64,000 bases of DNA from contig NC_091870.1 in assembly GCF_019399895.1 (NCBI RefSeq), positions 2,438,001-2,502,000 of the forward strand, written 5' to 3'. Both the position numbers and the translations under genes were made by a program. A model generated the notes under the pieces. That model saw only the letters and a program-made list of their open reading frames with translations, made no database searches and was not told where the DNA came from. Shown piece by piece: positions 1 to 12,185 of the stretch. This DNA comes from Cardiocondyla obscurior (Eukaryota > Arthropoda > Insecta > Hymenoptera > Formicidae). Position 1 is the stretch's first letter, and each line of letters opens with the position of its first letter.

Positions 1-2355
1 CGTAACGCAGATACGTAGGTCAACGTTACCGCGCGTATTCTAATATTATAACGAGGCACTCGGCGCTGCATTCGAGCACGTTTAGTCAAAGTGGATTTAT
101 GCACCTGCGATTATAATATACTTCACGGGAAAGAGTGCTCCTTGAAAAGCAGCATCAATTTTGCATCTTGGAGGACCTGCACATCGAATTATTCCCCGGT
201 GTTTTAAAATTAAAAAAAAAGAAAAAAAGGAAAATCGAAATACGCCGTACGGTATATCGCGTGTCGCATGTTACGAAAACAATTCGAGCGAAGTTTACGA
301 TTCATTTCAAAAAATATAGAAATATGAAAACGGTAACACGGGAATGCGTATTAACTTTTATTATTAATTTATTGTCGATTGAATCAATATACTTTTTCGG
401 AACAAAAATAATTGGCTCCATAAAACGTTCAATTTCACCGTTTTACGAGCACAATACCTTTATCGTTTGTTTCGCTGCGAGCGTTAATTTTTATTTTATT
501 TTCCTTTTTTCTTCCCCTTTTTTTTTTTTTATTTTTTGTGCGTACCTATAATAGTTTGTTAGATCGCTTATATTTTTTATGGAAGCGCGAGGGTCGCGCC
601 GTGCGAGGCGTGGATTTTGAAATGCGAAGTATTCATCAGTGAATACGATGGATGACGTCGAAAGATTAGCATTTCTCTCCCTTTCCCTCGTCCCTTCGTT
701 CTCGCGGCCGCGTACTGCATAATCCTAGTCCTTCGTTTTCCTTCAATTTTATCTCCGCGTTTCGCTCGCCTCGTTCCACCTTCTCTCGTTTCACGCTCTC
801 GCGGTCCCTTTTTTGCGTCTGTTATTGCACCAACCGTGGGATTAGTTATTCGCGAGTGCATCATGTGTGTCGTATGTATATATGGCCGGCGTGTGCAATG
901 CGATATTCCATTTTAAGTAAATTTTGCCGTGCCAGGAAAAATTAAATATTTTCGATAAAAAAAAAAGATAACAAATTAAATGTCTCTCGCATCTCGTGTT
1001 CTAGTCATTGCGGACTATTTTCTACGCATAAATTAAGGTTTTTTCGTGAAATCTTCCGGTATACGTACGCGCGTGGAATTTTACGAACTCCCTATCTCTG
1101 TGTGCACGTCCAATATTCGCTATGATTTGGCAGGAGAGAAAAAAAAATAGCACATTAATGCGCTTAACCTAAAGAGTCACCAGCTTCCCAGTACTGTACA
1201 AGCAAACACTTCCGTATTAATTATGCGAAAGCACGTGAAAACGACGACAAAGTTATAATATATAATATATATTGTAATAATCTCATTTAACTTGACGTTC
1301 GATTCTCAATTCCGCTATGAGCATATTTTCTGCATTTTCGATTCTCAGTTTTATTAAACTAGAAATCATAGAAGCGCGTGGTTCAGTCTTGCTATTTTCT
1401 ACGTTAAAAAATACTGTGTTACATGCAACATTTTTTATATAGTACTTTTTTCTTGTTTATTACAATTATTTCGTCGTTTTGATAACAATCTTAAGTAATA
1501 AGAAATTAATATTTAGTAAGAAAAAGAGTTCTAAAATTTTAGATAAGTTTAATATATTGGAAATCTTGGATTTAAACATATATGTATACGTAAAAGAAAA
1601 AGAAACAATATTAATCAAACTATAATACAAAATAATACAATATAATATACTAACACATAATACATACGCGGTAAAATAATATTACAAAAAGTTGTATAAC
1701 ATAAAATTAATGAGGAAAGGATTCGCATAATTCGCAGTACGTTTAAAAATTTATTCTAATTATTGCAAATATTAATTAATGTATATAGTTTAACACATTG
1801 ATATAGCGTACTATCCCGAGAATATTATCGGAGCCATACTTTTGCTCTGCTTTAACAAAATCCGAAGGAAAAGTTATCACACGTCAATGCATGCAGTCGG
1901 ATAAAATACGCGTTCTAAACATTCAGTATAATTCGGCGTGTGAAAACTGTTTTGTAGCGCGGCACATTCCAGAAGTAAAATATAATCGTGCAAATAATAA
2001 ATCAAAATAAACATGGTCTTCGGTCGGACGAGTAGGCTCGTGTGATTTCCTTTACTATTCCCCACTCACTACTCCCCCCCACTACCTCCCCACTACTCCT
2101 GCGCAATCCGTAACCGTACGAGGTGAGTCACACGCATACAGGCAGCGGAAGTAGCGGAACGCCACGTGCTGTACGCACATGTTAGAGGGTAAGTGCGCAA
2201 CGAGTAGAGCTTTCGCACGATGTGACTTAGCTTCTCCGGTCGGTTATCTGTACGCGAATACTTGCTTTCGATTACGGCTTTATCGTGGTGGGATTTTTCC
2301 GTAACGTTACGAATAGAGGATCTTTATTCGACCTAAACTCTTTTCCTCTGCTTAG
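1..2355. other. intergenic or intronic, no gene seen
   Basis: AT-rich DNA with scattered short homopolymers. I see no recognisable coding exon, RNA gene or transposon end. A C-rich stretch of alternating CACTAC and CCCC words lies at about 2061-2100. Just after it are two isolated donor-like strings, GAG|GTGAGT near 2120-2126 and AGG|GTAAGTG near 2188-2194. These could belong to upstream exons of the module cluster that starts at 2356, but I cannot define those exons. Confidence 0.5.
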
Positions 2356-2482
2356 TTAAGAATCCTGGGGACAAGCCAACGTGGGAGGACGTCGGCCTGG
2401 TCATCCTGGACATCCCCACAGTCATCCTGAGAGGAGGAGGAGGCCTCGGAAAGGCATCCTGCCTCGGTGGAGCGACTCCAAG
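2356..2482 (+). other. exon-like segment X1, left cluster
   Basis: It follows CTCTGCTTAG and ends CCAAG|GTTAGA, a weaker donor than the GTAAGC of its right-hand counterpart. Two frames stay open across the body. One contains the peptide ILRGGGG and ends SCLGGATP. The other contains HPERRRRPRKGIL; joined in phase 0 to Y1 it continues as FSEDLKCRTPIQV, but it has a TAA at the left edge and a stop early in X2. No start codon fits either frame. Coding is therefore possible but unproven, and a purine-rich sequence like this stays open easily by chance. Confidence 0.4.
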
Positions 2483-2597
2483 GTTAGATTTATTTCTAAT
2501 TAAATTAAATTAATTTTCTGCTATCCGTGTAAGGATTATTTCTTTCTTAACAGTTAACATTCCCCTTCATTTAATTTTTTTTATTTTTATGTTACAG

Positions 2598-2672
2598 TTC
2601 AGTGAGGACTTAAAGTGCCGTACGCCGATTCAAGTATGCGAACGAACTGCAGCCAATGCGATGTTTAAGAAC
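2598..2672 (+). other. exon-like segment Y1, left cluster
   Basis: It is bounded by the acceptor TATGTTACAG and a good donor AAC|GTGAGT. It is 75 bp, exactly 25 codons, and open in phase 0 with the string LKCRTPI. The matching segment in the right cluster, within 62006-62093, encodes FKCRTPI in one frame with two silent third-position changes (CGT/CGC and ATT/ATA). This is the best hint of past or present coding, but the stretch is very short. Confidence 0.4.
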
Positions 2673-2736
2673 GTGAGTGTCGATTAATTTCGCGCGATAG
2701 AGTTTAAGTGATAGTCTCTTTTTTTTTTTTTTTTAG

Positions 2737-2868
2737 CTCTCGCGATAAAATCACCCGGTCGCGGCTTTCGAGAGGTTTCCTGTGCGCGGAAGGATGGCTC
2801 GACACGTCCCAACTGAGAGGAGGACGAGGTCCAGGATGGGCATCCTGCTTCGGCGGAGCAACGTCTTG
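2737..2868 (+). other. exon-like segment X2, left cluster
   Basis: It follows a T-run of about 16 bases ending in AG, a textbook polypyrimidine tract and acceptor, and ends GTCTTG|GTAAGC. One frame is open throughout and includes CAEGWLDTSQLRGG followed by GPGWASCFGGATSW. The block around 2791-2868 is the most conserved piece between the two clusters: it matches 62236-62318 with about a dozen substitutions, and a run of 20 bases beginning GTGCGCGGAAGG is identical. Confidence 0.5.
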
Positions 2869-2964
2869 GTAAGCATAATTTTTTATTTATATAAATTTTT
2901 TTTTTTTTTTTGAAAACTATTCTGAACGTCATTAAAATTAATACTTTATATTTGTATGTTACAG

Positions 2965-3014
2965 AATCTCCATATCTACGTAGCTGTTTAACTCCGCCGC
3001 TGCGCATCGAATTG
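2965..3014 (+). other. exon-like segment Y2, left cluster
   Basis: It is bounded by TATGTTACAG and by ATTG|GTGAGTCAC. It contains the family word AACTCCGCCGC, also present as AACTCCGCTG at 62015-62024 and 62458-62467. The bases just inside the following intron (GTGAGTCACA) resemble the right cluster (GTAAGTCACA), so the homology crosses the donor. Confidence 0.4.
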
Positions 3015-6000
3015 GTGAGTCACAGATAATTTTTACACATATAGTACAAAAACTGGCGAAATATTAATACGAAAGGATGCGTGCTTTATGTTCAACGGGT
3101 AATTCTAAACAATCGGCGTCGCTGCAAAGCGACAAAAATTAAATATACATTTCGGTTGTAAAAAAAACTTTAAATAATTCACGTATAAAATTGATCAGCC
3201 GTTTCAGTAGAATAAACAGGCGTTAGCTGCGATTGATATGTTTATGGTGCGTCCCATCAACGACCGGTTTACAAACTCGCGAGATTCGCCAGAACGCGTG
3301 ATAGTGCATTTCATTCCGCTACACGTAAATCACCACAATAAAAATCAAATATTTCAGCCGTCACGTCCATATCGTAACTTTCGCGAAGCTGCTTATCACT
3401 ATTTGAACCTCGAAAGAGAGTGTGGGGTGGGAAAAACCTTTAGCTATCTACGTTAATGCTATATCGTAGCCGCGACACTTCGGTAATGGATTGGTACAGC
3501 GTCTGTTACGCGTGCTTCTCAGGTTGATACGGTATCATCGAGTATACTTTGACATCATCGAGTTGGGAATTTCTAGTTGTATCATCTAATATTTACTGTG
3601 TAACGAAACGACGGAAAAATTGAAAACGTCGAAACTAAGAAAATTTGTCGATTAAAAAAAGAAAGTTATAATTAATTTGTATTTAAAACAGATTTACATT
3701 TATAATATTCGGATCAATTGTTTCATGTTAGTTATTAATCCTCGTGTAATTAAAAAAAATGTTCTTAATTTATAATCAACTGATAGACTTTCTTTCCACT
3801 TTTTTTTTTTTCTTTTTGCCGATTATATACGTCATCTCTTTCGTTGTTTCCTTTCTGTTTATTGCTTGAAAGATTAGTAACATCGAATATAGGTACATTT
3901 CGCGCAACTACATTTTGGATATGAGTTAACATGTAAAAGGAGGCTCAGGAAGAGTACAGGAATAGGTTGTAGAGGATGAGCGTGATCGTGTAAGAGAAAG
4001 AGAGAAGGAAAGAGAGAGTTGAAACGGACGAACGGTGAATATTTCAGTCGGCAAGCATACTCGCGTCGAAACGAACTCTGGCTTTAGTCAGAGTATAGGT
4101 CAGGGTTCAGCTTAACCCAGCTTCAACACGAAACTCTAACCGCGTAAAATATACAACATCAGAAACATCCCATCTCGGGGCCAGGTATTGCTCTCCTCTT
4201 TGCCGTAGTTTTCAACATCTCAGTTGAAAACTCACTAAGTATTTAGATTTCCGTTCGAAAGTCGTTTCCTTTCGATTTAAACAGTCGCGATTCATCCTTA
4301 AATATATTTAAACATAGTCTTCCCGTTGACTTTGTGCAGCATCTTTAAGATTTCTGCAAAGCTAACTTTCCGCTTTAATCTTTTATTATTTTTTTGTAAA
4401 TAATTGTAGCTGTAGAAAAAAAAGAAAAAAAAATTATTCTCTGTGTACGCGATCGTTGTAAGCTTTGAATCACAAATTGATATATGAACGATGAAGAGGC
4501 CGGAAGATAATACTGTCACGCGAGCGCGTCAGTTCCACTTTGCTTTTATAATTACGAGAAAACGTTTGACACACTCTCTCTCTCTCTCTCTCTTTCTTTC
4601 CCTTGCCTCTTTCTCCCGCGCTTTGACGAGCGGTCATCCATTTCACGCAGGCATCCGCACTAGTCGACTTTGTGGCTTTAACGAGAACCTCTGATATAGG
4701 TAGCAATTAGTGAGAGTCACTAAAATGTCGTGTCAATATCGACGATATCTCCGATTTATATTTTGAGTCGATCCGATTACTAGGTATATAGATAGAACCC
4801 GTTATGCTTATTAACGTTTAATCCCTCTATAAATGCTTCACTAGTAATATTCGATTCGATATTACTGTTTCACGAATATATCAATTATATGCCATAAAAT
4901 TTTGATTTCGCTAAATTTTAAATATACAGATAAATCGCAGTTTTTACGTCACTTCGTCCTGTTGAATTACGCAGACGGTAAAATTAAAATGTCGACTAAC
5001 AGAAATAATAAATAATAAATATTTTTTTTTGTAAAATCGAGCCGCGCAGGAGCGAGTGCGGTGATGGTTTTAAATATTAAGCCGTATCGTTTGTAATACC
5101 GTGGTAACGTAACGTTTGCAGTAAGTAAATTGCGGGACACGTATTCAATCGAGCACTCACGAGGCTTTTCTATTTCTACAATGTCGAGAATTTGATTTGT
5201 CGAGAGAACAATTTCGCATGTAAGAATCGCGAAACATACGAATGGTGCGCGATCCGTGGATGTACATACGTGAAATTTCCCCTGGCGAGACTTTCGGACC
5301 GCTTTTGCATTATCCCGCCAAATATAACAGAAATTTATTACATTTTCGCACTTGCATTTTGACGAAAATTTTCACGCCATTTTTAGCCCGTCATATATAT
5401 ATACTATTTTTTTTTTTATTAAATTTTTCTATATCTATCTACATCGCCTGTTAATTTATCCTCGTGTCCCGTTCGTAGTTGAAGGAGCGTGAAATCACTC
5501 GACCTGTTATACGACGCTGTTACGTGAGAGACTTCTCGTTGGCTCGAGAGAAGTAAATGAATAGCGCGACGCGTCTACATCATGAGTAGAAAAAAAATGA
5601 TCCTTAAAAAAAAGGGGGGAAAAAAAAATAAAAAGAGGATTTCTTACGGTCTTAGAATCTAGATTTTTGCAGCAAAAGTTTGCATGAAATATCCCCGCGG
5701 TGCAAATTAAAAAATTCTAAAAAGAAAAAGAGAGATTTTGTTTAACTTTCTTAGAGAAAAAAATTTTCCCAGCTCGTTGAAAATTAAAAGGTTTTCGAGT
5801 ACCGCGAATCGATATCAAATTTATATAACATATCGCGCAGCATTATTGTTGCCGTGCAATATACATTTAATACGCCACGTTACGTACGCTAGTTCTTATT
5901 AAAAGATATAGACGCGCGTTTTGAATTAAAAAATAGATTTTAAAAGATGGTCGCATGCAAACCGAGCCTAAACCGGCATTCAATGCGAGACACCATCACA

Positions 6001-9000
6001 GGGACTAACTGCGGTCTATAAACAAAACCAAATCATCGCTAAGTGTTAAAGTGCACCCCCGCAGTTTAATTAGTACTTCCGAATAGCGGAGAAGTTTTCT
6101 TCTGTGTAATTCACGTCGGCAAACACGGTCGTTTGACGTTAATTGGCTCGTGAAAATTAGTCGGCTGGTTCCTCTTTTTACGAAAGTATATTTTCTAAGT
6201 AATCGCGTGCCTGCATTTGTATGCGTGTGCACGCAACTTGTGTACAAATGGATTAAATTCTATGCTTTATGTTCCTCTTTTCTAGTCTTTGCGCGAATAA
6301 TTTTATACAATATATGTAATTAAATCAGAATAAAGAGCCGTATACAAGCAGCAGATTAATTTTATGCGGAAACATATGCAATATGCACACGCTAATGGCA
6401 TTTTAATAATATACATCACGTATGTTACGGATATAACGGAGAAAAATAGTAAATATACATTTGCGTGTTTTCCCCGCAAATTTCGAAGTATATGTTGTGC
6501 GTATATTCAAACTTTATGGAAAGTAAAATACACTCAATCAGCGAACGCTGGAATATAAATGCTCTATTAAGTAGTAATGCTCTTTATTATATAGAAGTAG
6601 ATTTATTTATTTCATACCTACGGATAATCGTAATTAATGAGTATAATCGCGAATTAAAATATTTTATTTTAATTTTTATAATATTAAAACATATTACCGT
6701 ATTAAAAGAAAAAAAAAAGAAGTAATAATACGAGTACTTGAGGAATATTCGGTGATACATTTTTTAGGGAAAATATATTTCGTCATTGTCACTCTGAATA
6801 AGAACACGGAATAAGAACGCTCAACTTTAGTAGAAAAGAAAGAATCTTCTGATCCTCAACGATCGTTTATTTTCTTTCAGCAATTCCTTCGCATTATTTC
6901 AGAAATATTTTTGAGATCACTTGAGATTTACTTGTAGACAGTTATTTTATTTTAAAAACAAAAGTTTTATTTCGCGGCAAAAAGAATATTTTACGATTAT
7001 TAAAGAATCCACTTCTAAAATACTTCTCCATGCGGCTAAAATACAATCGGAACGAGGCGCGTATTGCGTCTGATATTTATCGGCGTTCTTACACAATTAT
7101 CTCGATACTAGCGTCGTCCTTTCGTCCGTGTGGGACTGCAACGTGCACGCGGAATACTTTTATTCGTTCTCGATGACACAGTTTCTTTTTTTTTTTTACG
7201 ATTTTCGAGTCCCGCGTAAGTAAATCATGCATTTAGTGTGGAGTGGTCTCTAAAGAAAGATACGCGTTTCATAGAAATTCGTGCGCTCGTGTTTCAACCA
7301 TCCGTCCGTCCGTCCGCCCGCCCTAGAAACGGCTGCAGCGTCGATCTTACCCTTTGAAGATCGGCTATTTTCATAATAACGAAATATATCTTTCCCTCAA
7401 GACGACGTTCCATTCTCACGCGATACGGTCCGTTTCGAAAGTGGGTCGCCCGGGGGGCGAACGACTCGCGGATAAAAAGACGAAATGGGGAAAGAAGCTA
7501 GAAGACGCGCAAACATATACGTACTGCGACAACTTGCATTTCTGGCGTCGCTTTTGACGTTTCGTCGCGATTAAATATTCACCGGGCGCGCAGAGTGGCT
7601 ACTTATTATTCGAATTAAGTAATCGAGGAGGGAGGGAAGATCGAGATAGAAAGAGAGAGAGGAGTTTTTGTCGTCGCCAAAAATTTGTCATCTGGTATAG
7701 CCTCTTATCTCACAGCCGCTTAAGTAAGATTAATGGCTCGCTATTAAATCCTTTCCGTTTGCAGCCTCGAAATGTAATTTTCGCGACTGCTGTGCGTCAT
7801 TAGCGGCGTTTGAGCACATATTACGTTTCCTTTTATGACGCGGCCCGACCCGTCGCCTTATATCCCGATGGGAGTTTTTCCGTAATGCGAAAAAATCGGG
7901 CTCCCGGGTCCTGTAACCGTTTCGGCGTATAAATGTTTTTATCGATTGTCAGCGGCGCAGGCTCGGCGCTATCCCGCGCGTTTAAAATGCCGGGGTTTAT
8001 CCGCGCGATCGCGAATGTATGAATCTACGGTTGACGTAGGCCGTAACCTCCCTACCTACGTATAAATCTCTTCGGGCCTTTTAGACAACTAGGGTTTAGA
8101 CAACCGTTATTCGAACGCGGCGCGTTATTGATTCTCCCAATGTGCGCGCCCGAGTTTAACTGCAGTAAATCCCGTACAGCGTTTCGGCAAAAGAACATAA
8201 TAATCCTTGTAATATCACGAGGATAATCTTCTTACCCTTTCTGTCACCATATATTTCTGTCACCTTAATAAATCATTTCTATTCCACCGTCTCGTTATAC
8301 ATCCAGATTTAAATTCATAAAGTTACGATAATTTATTCAAACGTAAAATAATACGAAGGAAGAAACTGATCTGATGTAGAATAACATAAACGCGGAGTTT
8401 ATCATTTTACTGTACAATAATTAATGATATGCATGAATATCGTGAATCTCATTTGAAAAGATAGCGATTTAAAAAAAAAAAAGAAAGAAACTTTCTTTTG
8501 AGGGATGTGTAATTTAAAGGGAACAGGATCTCTTTCCGGTAATGATATGTATCTCATTAAATTAATTCTTTATCTATGCGCATGGCGGCGATTGAATTGC
8601 TGATAATTGGATTTAAATATAATTTACGAAAATGGACTTTTTCTCAAACAAAGATTGATTTAAAATATCACGCGCATATAAAATACAAATTTATAAATAA
8701 ATTAATTTATTTTCGATAATAAAATATGCATTAAACATAAAAACGATAAACGTATAGTAATATATGTACAAAGACGTAAGTTATATAAAATTACTAACGA
8801 CGGTGTGATGTATCATGTAGTATTACGCTTCCATAAACAAAATTACAACATTTTTGCGAGATTAAAAAAAAAAATCTTACACAATATTCATTATGTGTAC
8901 TTTCGAACACTGCGTTATTAAGACTCTTAGGAGCATTTATTATTTTATTACGTGACTCGTTGAAAGCACCGTAGCGTTAATATCATCTCGTGCGTAAATG

Positions 9001-11569
9001 TCTCGTGATATTTTCACGCAAAGATAGTGGCGACTTTTGGACGCGTGCGGTTGTTGTAAAAAAAAAAAGAAAAAAAATGGTTTTTTTTTTTTTATAAAAC
9101 TAATTCGAATACTTTCGTTCGGCTTCGGTTTAATTAGAAACGTGAGCCAAAACTTCGTGATGGAACTTCTGAAAATTAATTATACGTTCCCCACACACTC
9201 CGCCAAGCGATTAAAAGCCCATTCGAAACGCTCGTGCCCGCGAAGTTCAATAAAAATAGTTCGCACAACGTGCTACGTCTACTTGTATCGACTGCTCCGA
9301 TCGTGTAGAAAAAGAAGACGCAATGTTTTATTTGCCGCTGTTTAATTTGTTCTAGTCACATGCATCGCTCCTTTGTCGTTTTACGATCCCATTCCGCCTC
9401 CCCCCTGCTCCCTTCTGTTACTTTGTTAATTAATTAAACGCTCTTCAGTTATTAAACAACGCGACAAAATCGTTTGAATTATTTTGCCGTTTGTACAAAT
9501 GCGGCTGTTTAAAGCTGCATCTCTATTAAATTATATATACATATATATAATTATTTACTTGACGTCTATATTAATCGCTGTCTAATACAAATTAATCGCT
9601 TAGTTATACATGCTTGTGCGTATTTAGAGATGAAGTCTCGCTCTCGACTTACTTTACTTCTCGGTGAAGATCTCGTTAAAATTAACTGCGAAATGAGAAT
9701 CAAACAGCCATGTTTAACGGTAAATGCGCGGCGAGAACATGAGCCCATACACTTGTCGGAGTCCCAGGAGAACCGTAACAATTTCTATTCGCCAAATATA
9801 ATTCGTCACGTCGCGAACTGCGGAAATATATTCGTTACGTGGGCTGCCGCATTATACAAGCGTTGGTTTGGGAGTCATTCGAGGTTGGCCGCGGTAAATT
9901 GCGACCGCTAATGTTAGTTCTTAATAACGGCTCGTCAGCTGGTAATATTGATCCGTAGGCGGTCGTGGCGAGTGCGCTCAGATCGTATTTTTCAGGTTTA
10001 GAACGGTTCGCGCGCGCGCCGATCAAGTGCATCTGTTTACAGGTACTATGTACCGAAGCACCGGTTCGTACATTAATTAAGCCGACATGAATTCTTACTG
10101 CTCGACAATACCGGCGCGCAGACCTCCACGTCGAAAAATTGCAATCGTGAAAAAGCCTCTCTCCGTGGCTCTCCTTCCTCGCAAATTTATTGGCGTGTAT
10201 CAATCGAAATTTCACTTCGAATATTTCCGTGCGCAATGTCGAGCTTTTAATACCTAACGATTTGCATAAAAAAAAAAATAAATGTATCTTGCACGAAAGA
10301 CGCGCGTGAATTCTATGAAACGCGGCGTCGTGTTTCGGTAGGATTAGTCGGGAGCACAGTCCACGTCGATAATTCACCGAAATGCGCATTGCATTTGCCT
10401 GGTAAATATACCGGTGCTATACCTGGAGGTCCGCCCTTAGATTTCCATTTGCCGTCCTGTACCGCAACGACAATGAGAGAGAAAGAGAGTGTATGTGTGC
10501 GTTAGTGTGGGAGAGAGACAGAAACGGGGGAAGGAAACTGACTTCCGCATTAACATAAACGTATTACGAGGTACCGACGACAAGTTAGAAAGCAAGAGCG
10601 CTCTAACGAGTGAAAAATCGACCGATATAGATCGCCGTCGTAACGTGTAGAGGCTTGCTCTTCGTGGGCTAGGTCGTAACGAGTCCGGGGAAGAGGACTC
10701 TTTTTCTTTTGCGTTCGTTGAGAAAAAGGCAGGCGCGATCTAATTACGGCGAGGGTAGCGAGCGAGTCGCGGGAATTCCCGGGGAAAACTCCGGACCTTT
10801 CTCGGCAAGCGAGAGAGAGACTGTTGTTGCTGGTGCGATAGTCCGCGCAAGGGATGGCTCAATGCACTCTCTCGAGGTTGGATGGCAGCTCCACTCGGCT
10901 GCTCGCTCGGCTCGGCTGGCACTGGTTACGATCGATGTCGCTAAAATTCAACCGGTACCGACGACATAATGAGGATGAATCGGCCAACGACAGCAGTCTA
11001 GATTCGAAGATCGATTTTATATCAAAGAGCCGAAGAGGGATGTATGTACGTACGAATATGTACAAATGAACGCGAACGTATGTGCCAGCCGAGAGAGAAA
11101 CGGCCGAGTCGTCAGAAATTATGGTCCTATCTCGCATTGTTTCTTCCGCGGCCTTGCGGGCCAAACAGATATACTCCAAACGCGAAAAGACGGAAAAGTC
11201 GGTCAAACGATAACGAATTTAATAATTTTTGTAACATTTTGCCCGGCGTGACCAAAATTCACTCGCGGTATACATTTAATCGGGAACGAGAAGAATCATT
11301 ATTCGAGCGTATCACGCGTTTCATTTGCCATTTGATGAGCGTACGCAAAAATTCCCGCTGTGGATATTCCTCCGCTCGCTCGTCACTGTTTCTATTTCAA
11401 TGACAAGTCGCGTGCAAAACACATGCTTTGGAACCTATCTGCGATTATATACGAATGAATGCATCTAAATCCGTTCGATGCAAGAGTGACTATAGAGCGT
11501 GTCGATGTACATATTTTTCTCTTTCGCTTTGCACTCGATACGCGTGCAGATGGGGCAGCGTGCCAGAGC
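3015..11569. other. non-coding stretch, no gene seen
   Basis: No domain-bearing frame, tRNA or transposon end was recognised. Short open frames such as those at 3238-3456, 9037-9345 and 9835-10389 show no known domain and no codon-use signal I can see. Minor features are TC runs near 4575-4592, a CCGT tetranucleotide run near 7305-7320, and GA-rich patches near 7627-7662 and 10470-10520. The section 10600-11570 is richer in CpG and GC than its surroundings and could be regulatory, but I see no defined site. Confidence 0.5.
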
Positions 11570-11570
11570 G

Positions 11571-11842
11571 AGGGGACCGAAGCGAGAGAGAAAGAGGGAT
11601 GGAGGGGGGAGGGAGGAGGAGGAGGAAAGGGAGAGAAGGAGAGATTGGGGGAGAGCGTGGAAACGAGATAGAAGTTGGTAGCAAAGGAGAGAGGTCGGGT
11701 CGCTGGGGAGAAAGGGAGGAAAGAGCGAGAGGGTTAGGCACGAAGGAGAGTGGAGAAAGGGAGATCAGGAAAAGGGATGAAGAGCTGCCGGTAGAAGGGA
11801 TGGGTGGTGAAGCAGGAGGAGGTGACGGTGGTGGAGAGAGGG
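11571..11842. repeat. long purine-rich tract (GA/GGA-rich on the plus strand)
   Basis: About 270 bp in which the plus strand is overwhelmingly A and G. It is built from irregular GAGA, GGAGG and GGGGGAG words with few pyrimidine interruptions. Because pyrimidines are scarce, stop codons are rare apart from TGA and TAG at interruptions, so long frames of E, G and R on one strand and S, L and P on the other appear. Those frames should not be called genes. Such polypurine-polypyrimidine DNA can form triplex structures and is prone to length change. Confidence 0.85.
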
Positions 11843-12162
11843 GCAGATTTGACCCTGCTTGTGCACCTGGATAGGAGGCTGTAATCAATACCACAGAAAG
11901 CGCGCGCTGCGCCAGGCTCACCCCTTATCCGACCGCCTACCGATACCTGAATAAACGGCAGCGCACGCAAAGTTTCTCCATTTATTTACGATTTTGTTTT
12001 CGATAAACAGCAAATACGTAGTGTCCGACGTGCAAGCTCCGTTTCTAACCCGGACCTTTGTGAAATAGTAAAACCATTTGATATCATTAACTCACGGGAT
12101 TTTTTTTCTTTTTTTCTTTTTTTGCTATATAGGGCAACGATTGGTCAGGAAAGGTAGAGAGC

Positions 12163-12185
12163 TTTATTTTATTTTATTTTATTTT
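12163..12185. repeat. (ATTTT)n short tandem repeat
   Basis: About four and a half perfect copies of ATTTT, the same pentanucleotide family as the longer AAAAT array at 32867-32930 read on the other strand. Confidence 0.85.

Larger units (their letters stand above)
2356..3014 (+). repeat. left cluster of a duplicated two-exon module (X1-Y1-X2-Y2)
   Basis: Four exon-like segments lie in one direction, each bounded by splice-like sites: X1 2356-2482, Y1 2598-2672, X2 2737-2868 and Y2 2965-3014. X1 and X2 resemble each other around CTGAGAGGAGGA..., GCATCCTGC and GGAGC(A/G)AC. Both Y segments follow the same acceptor string, TATGTTACAG or a near match. The same order recurs at 61754-62480 on the same strand. 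The exon-like parts are clearly similar while the AT-rich spacers are mostly not. The family is unrecognised. It could be a multicopy non-coding RNA locus, a decayed coding family, or a repeat element that carries splice sites. The direct sequence similarity is certain; the exon interpretation is inference. Confidence 0.6.

Noticed and set aside
8578..8612. Minus-strand string reading NSIAAMR as a possible alternative dpr C-terminal exon
   Set aside because: It lacks the conserved GE(H/Y)PAAMQ context and a suitable acceptor; the true match is at 25931-26022 with a perfect splice phase.
9835..10389. 184-codon minus-strand frame
   Set aside because: No recognisable domain, signal peptide or conserved motif; partly overlapped by a plus-strand frame. 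Treated as chance.
11428..11921. Open frames of 143-148 codons rich in G, E and R (plus) or S, L and P (minus)
   Set aside because: They are produced by the polypurine tract, which contains few stop codons.
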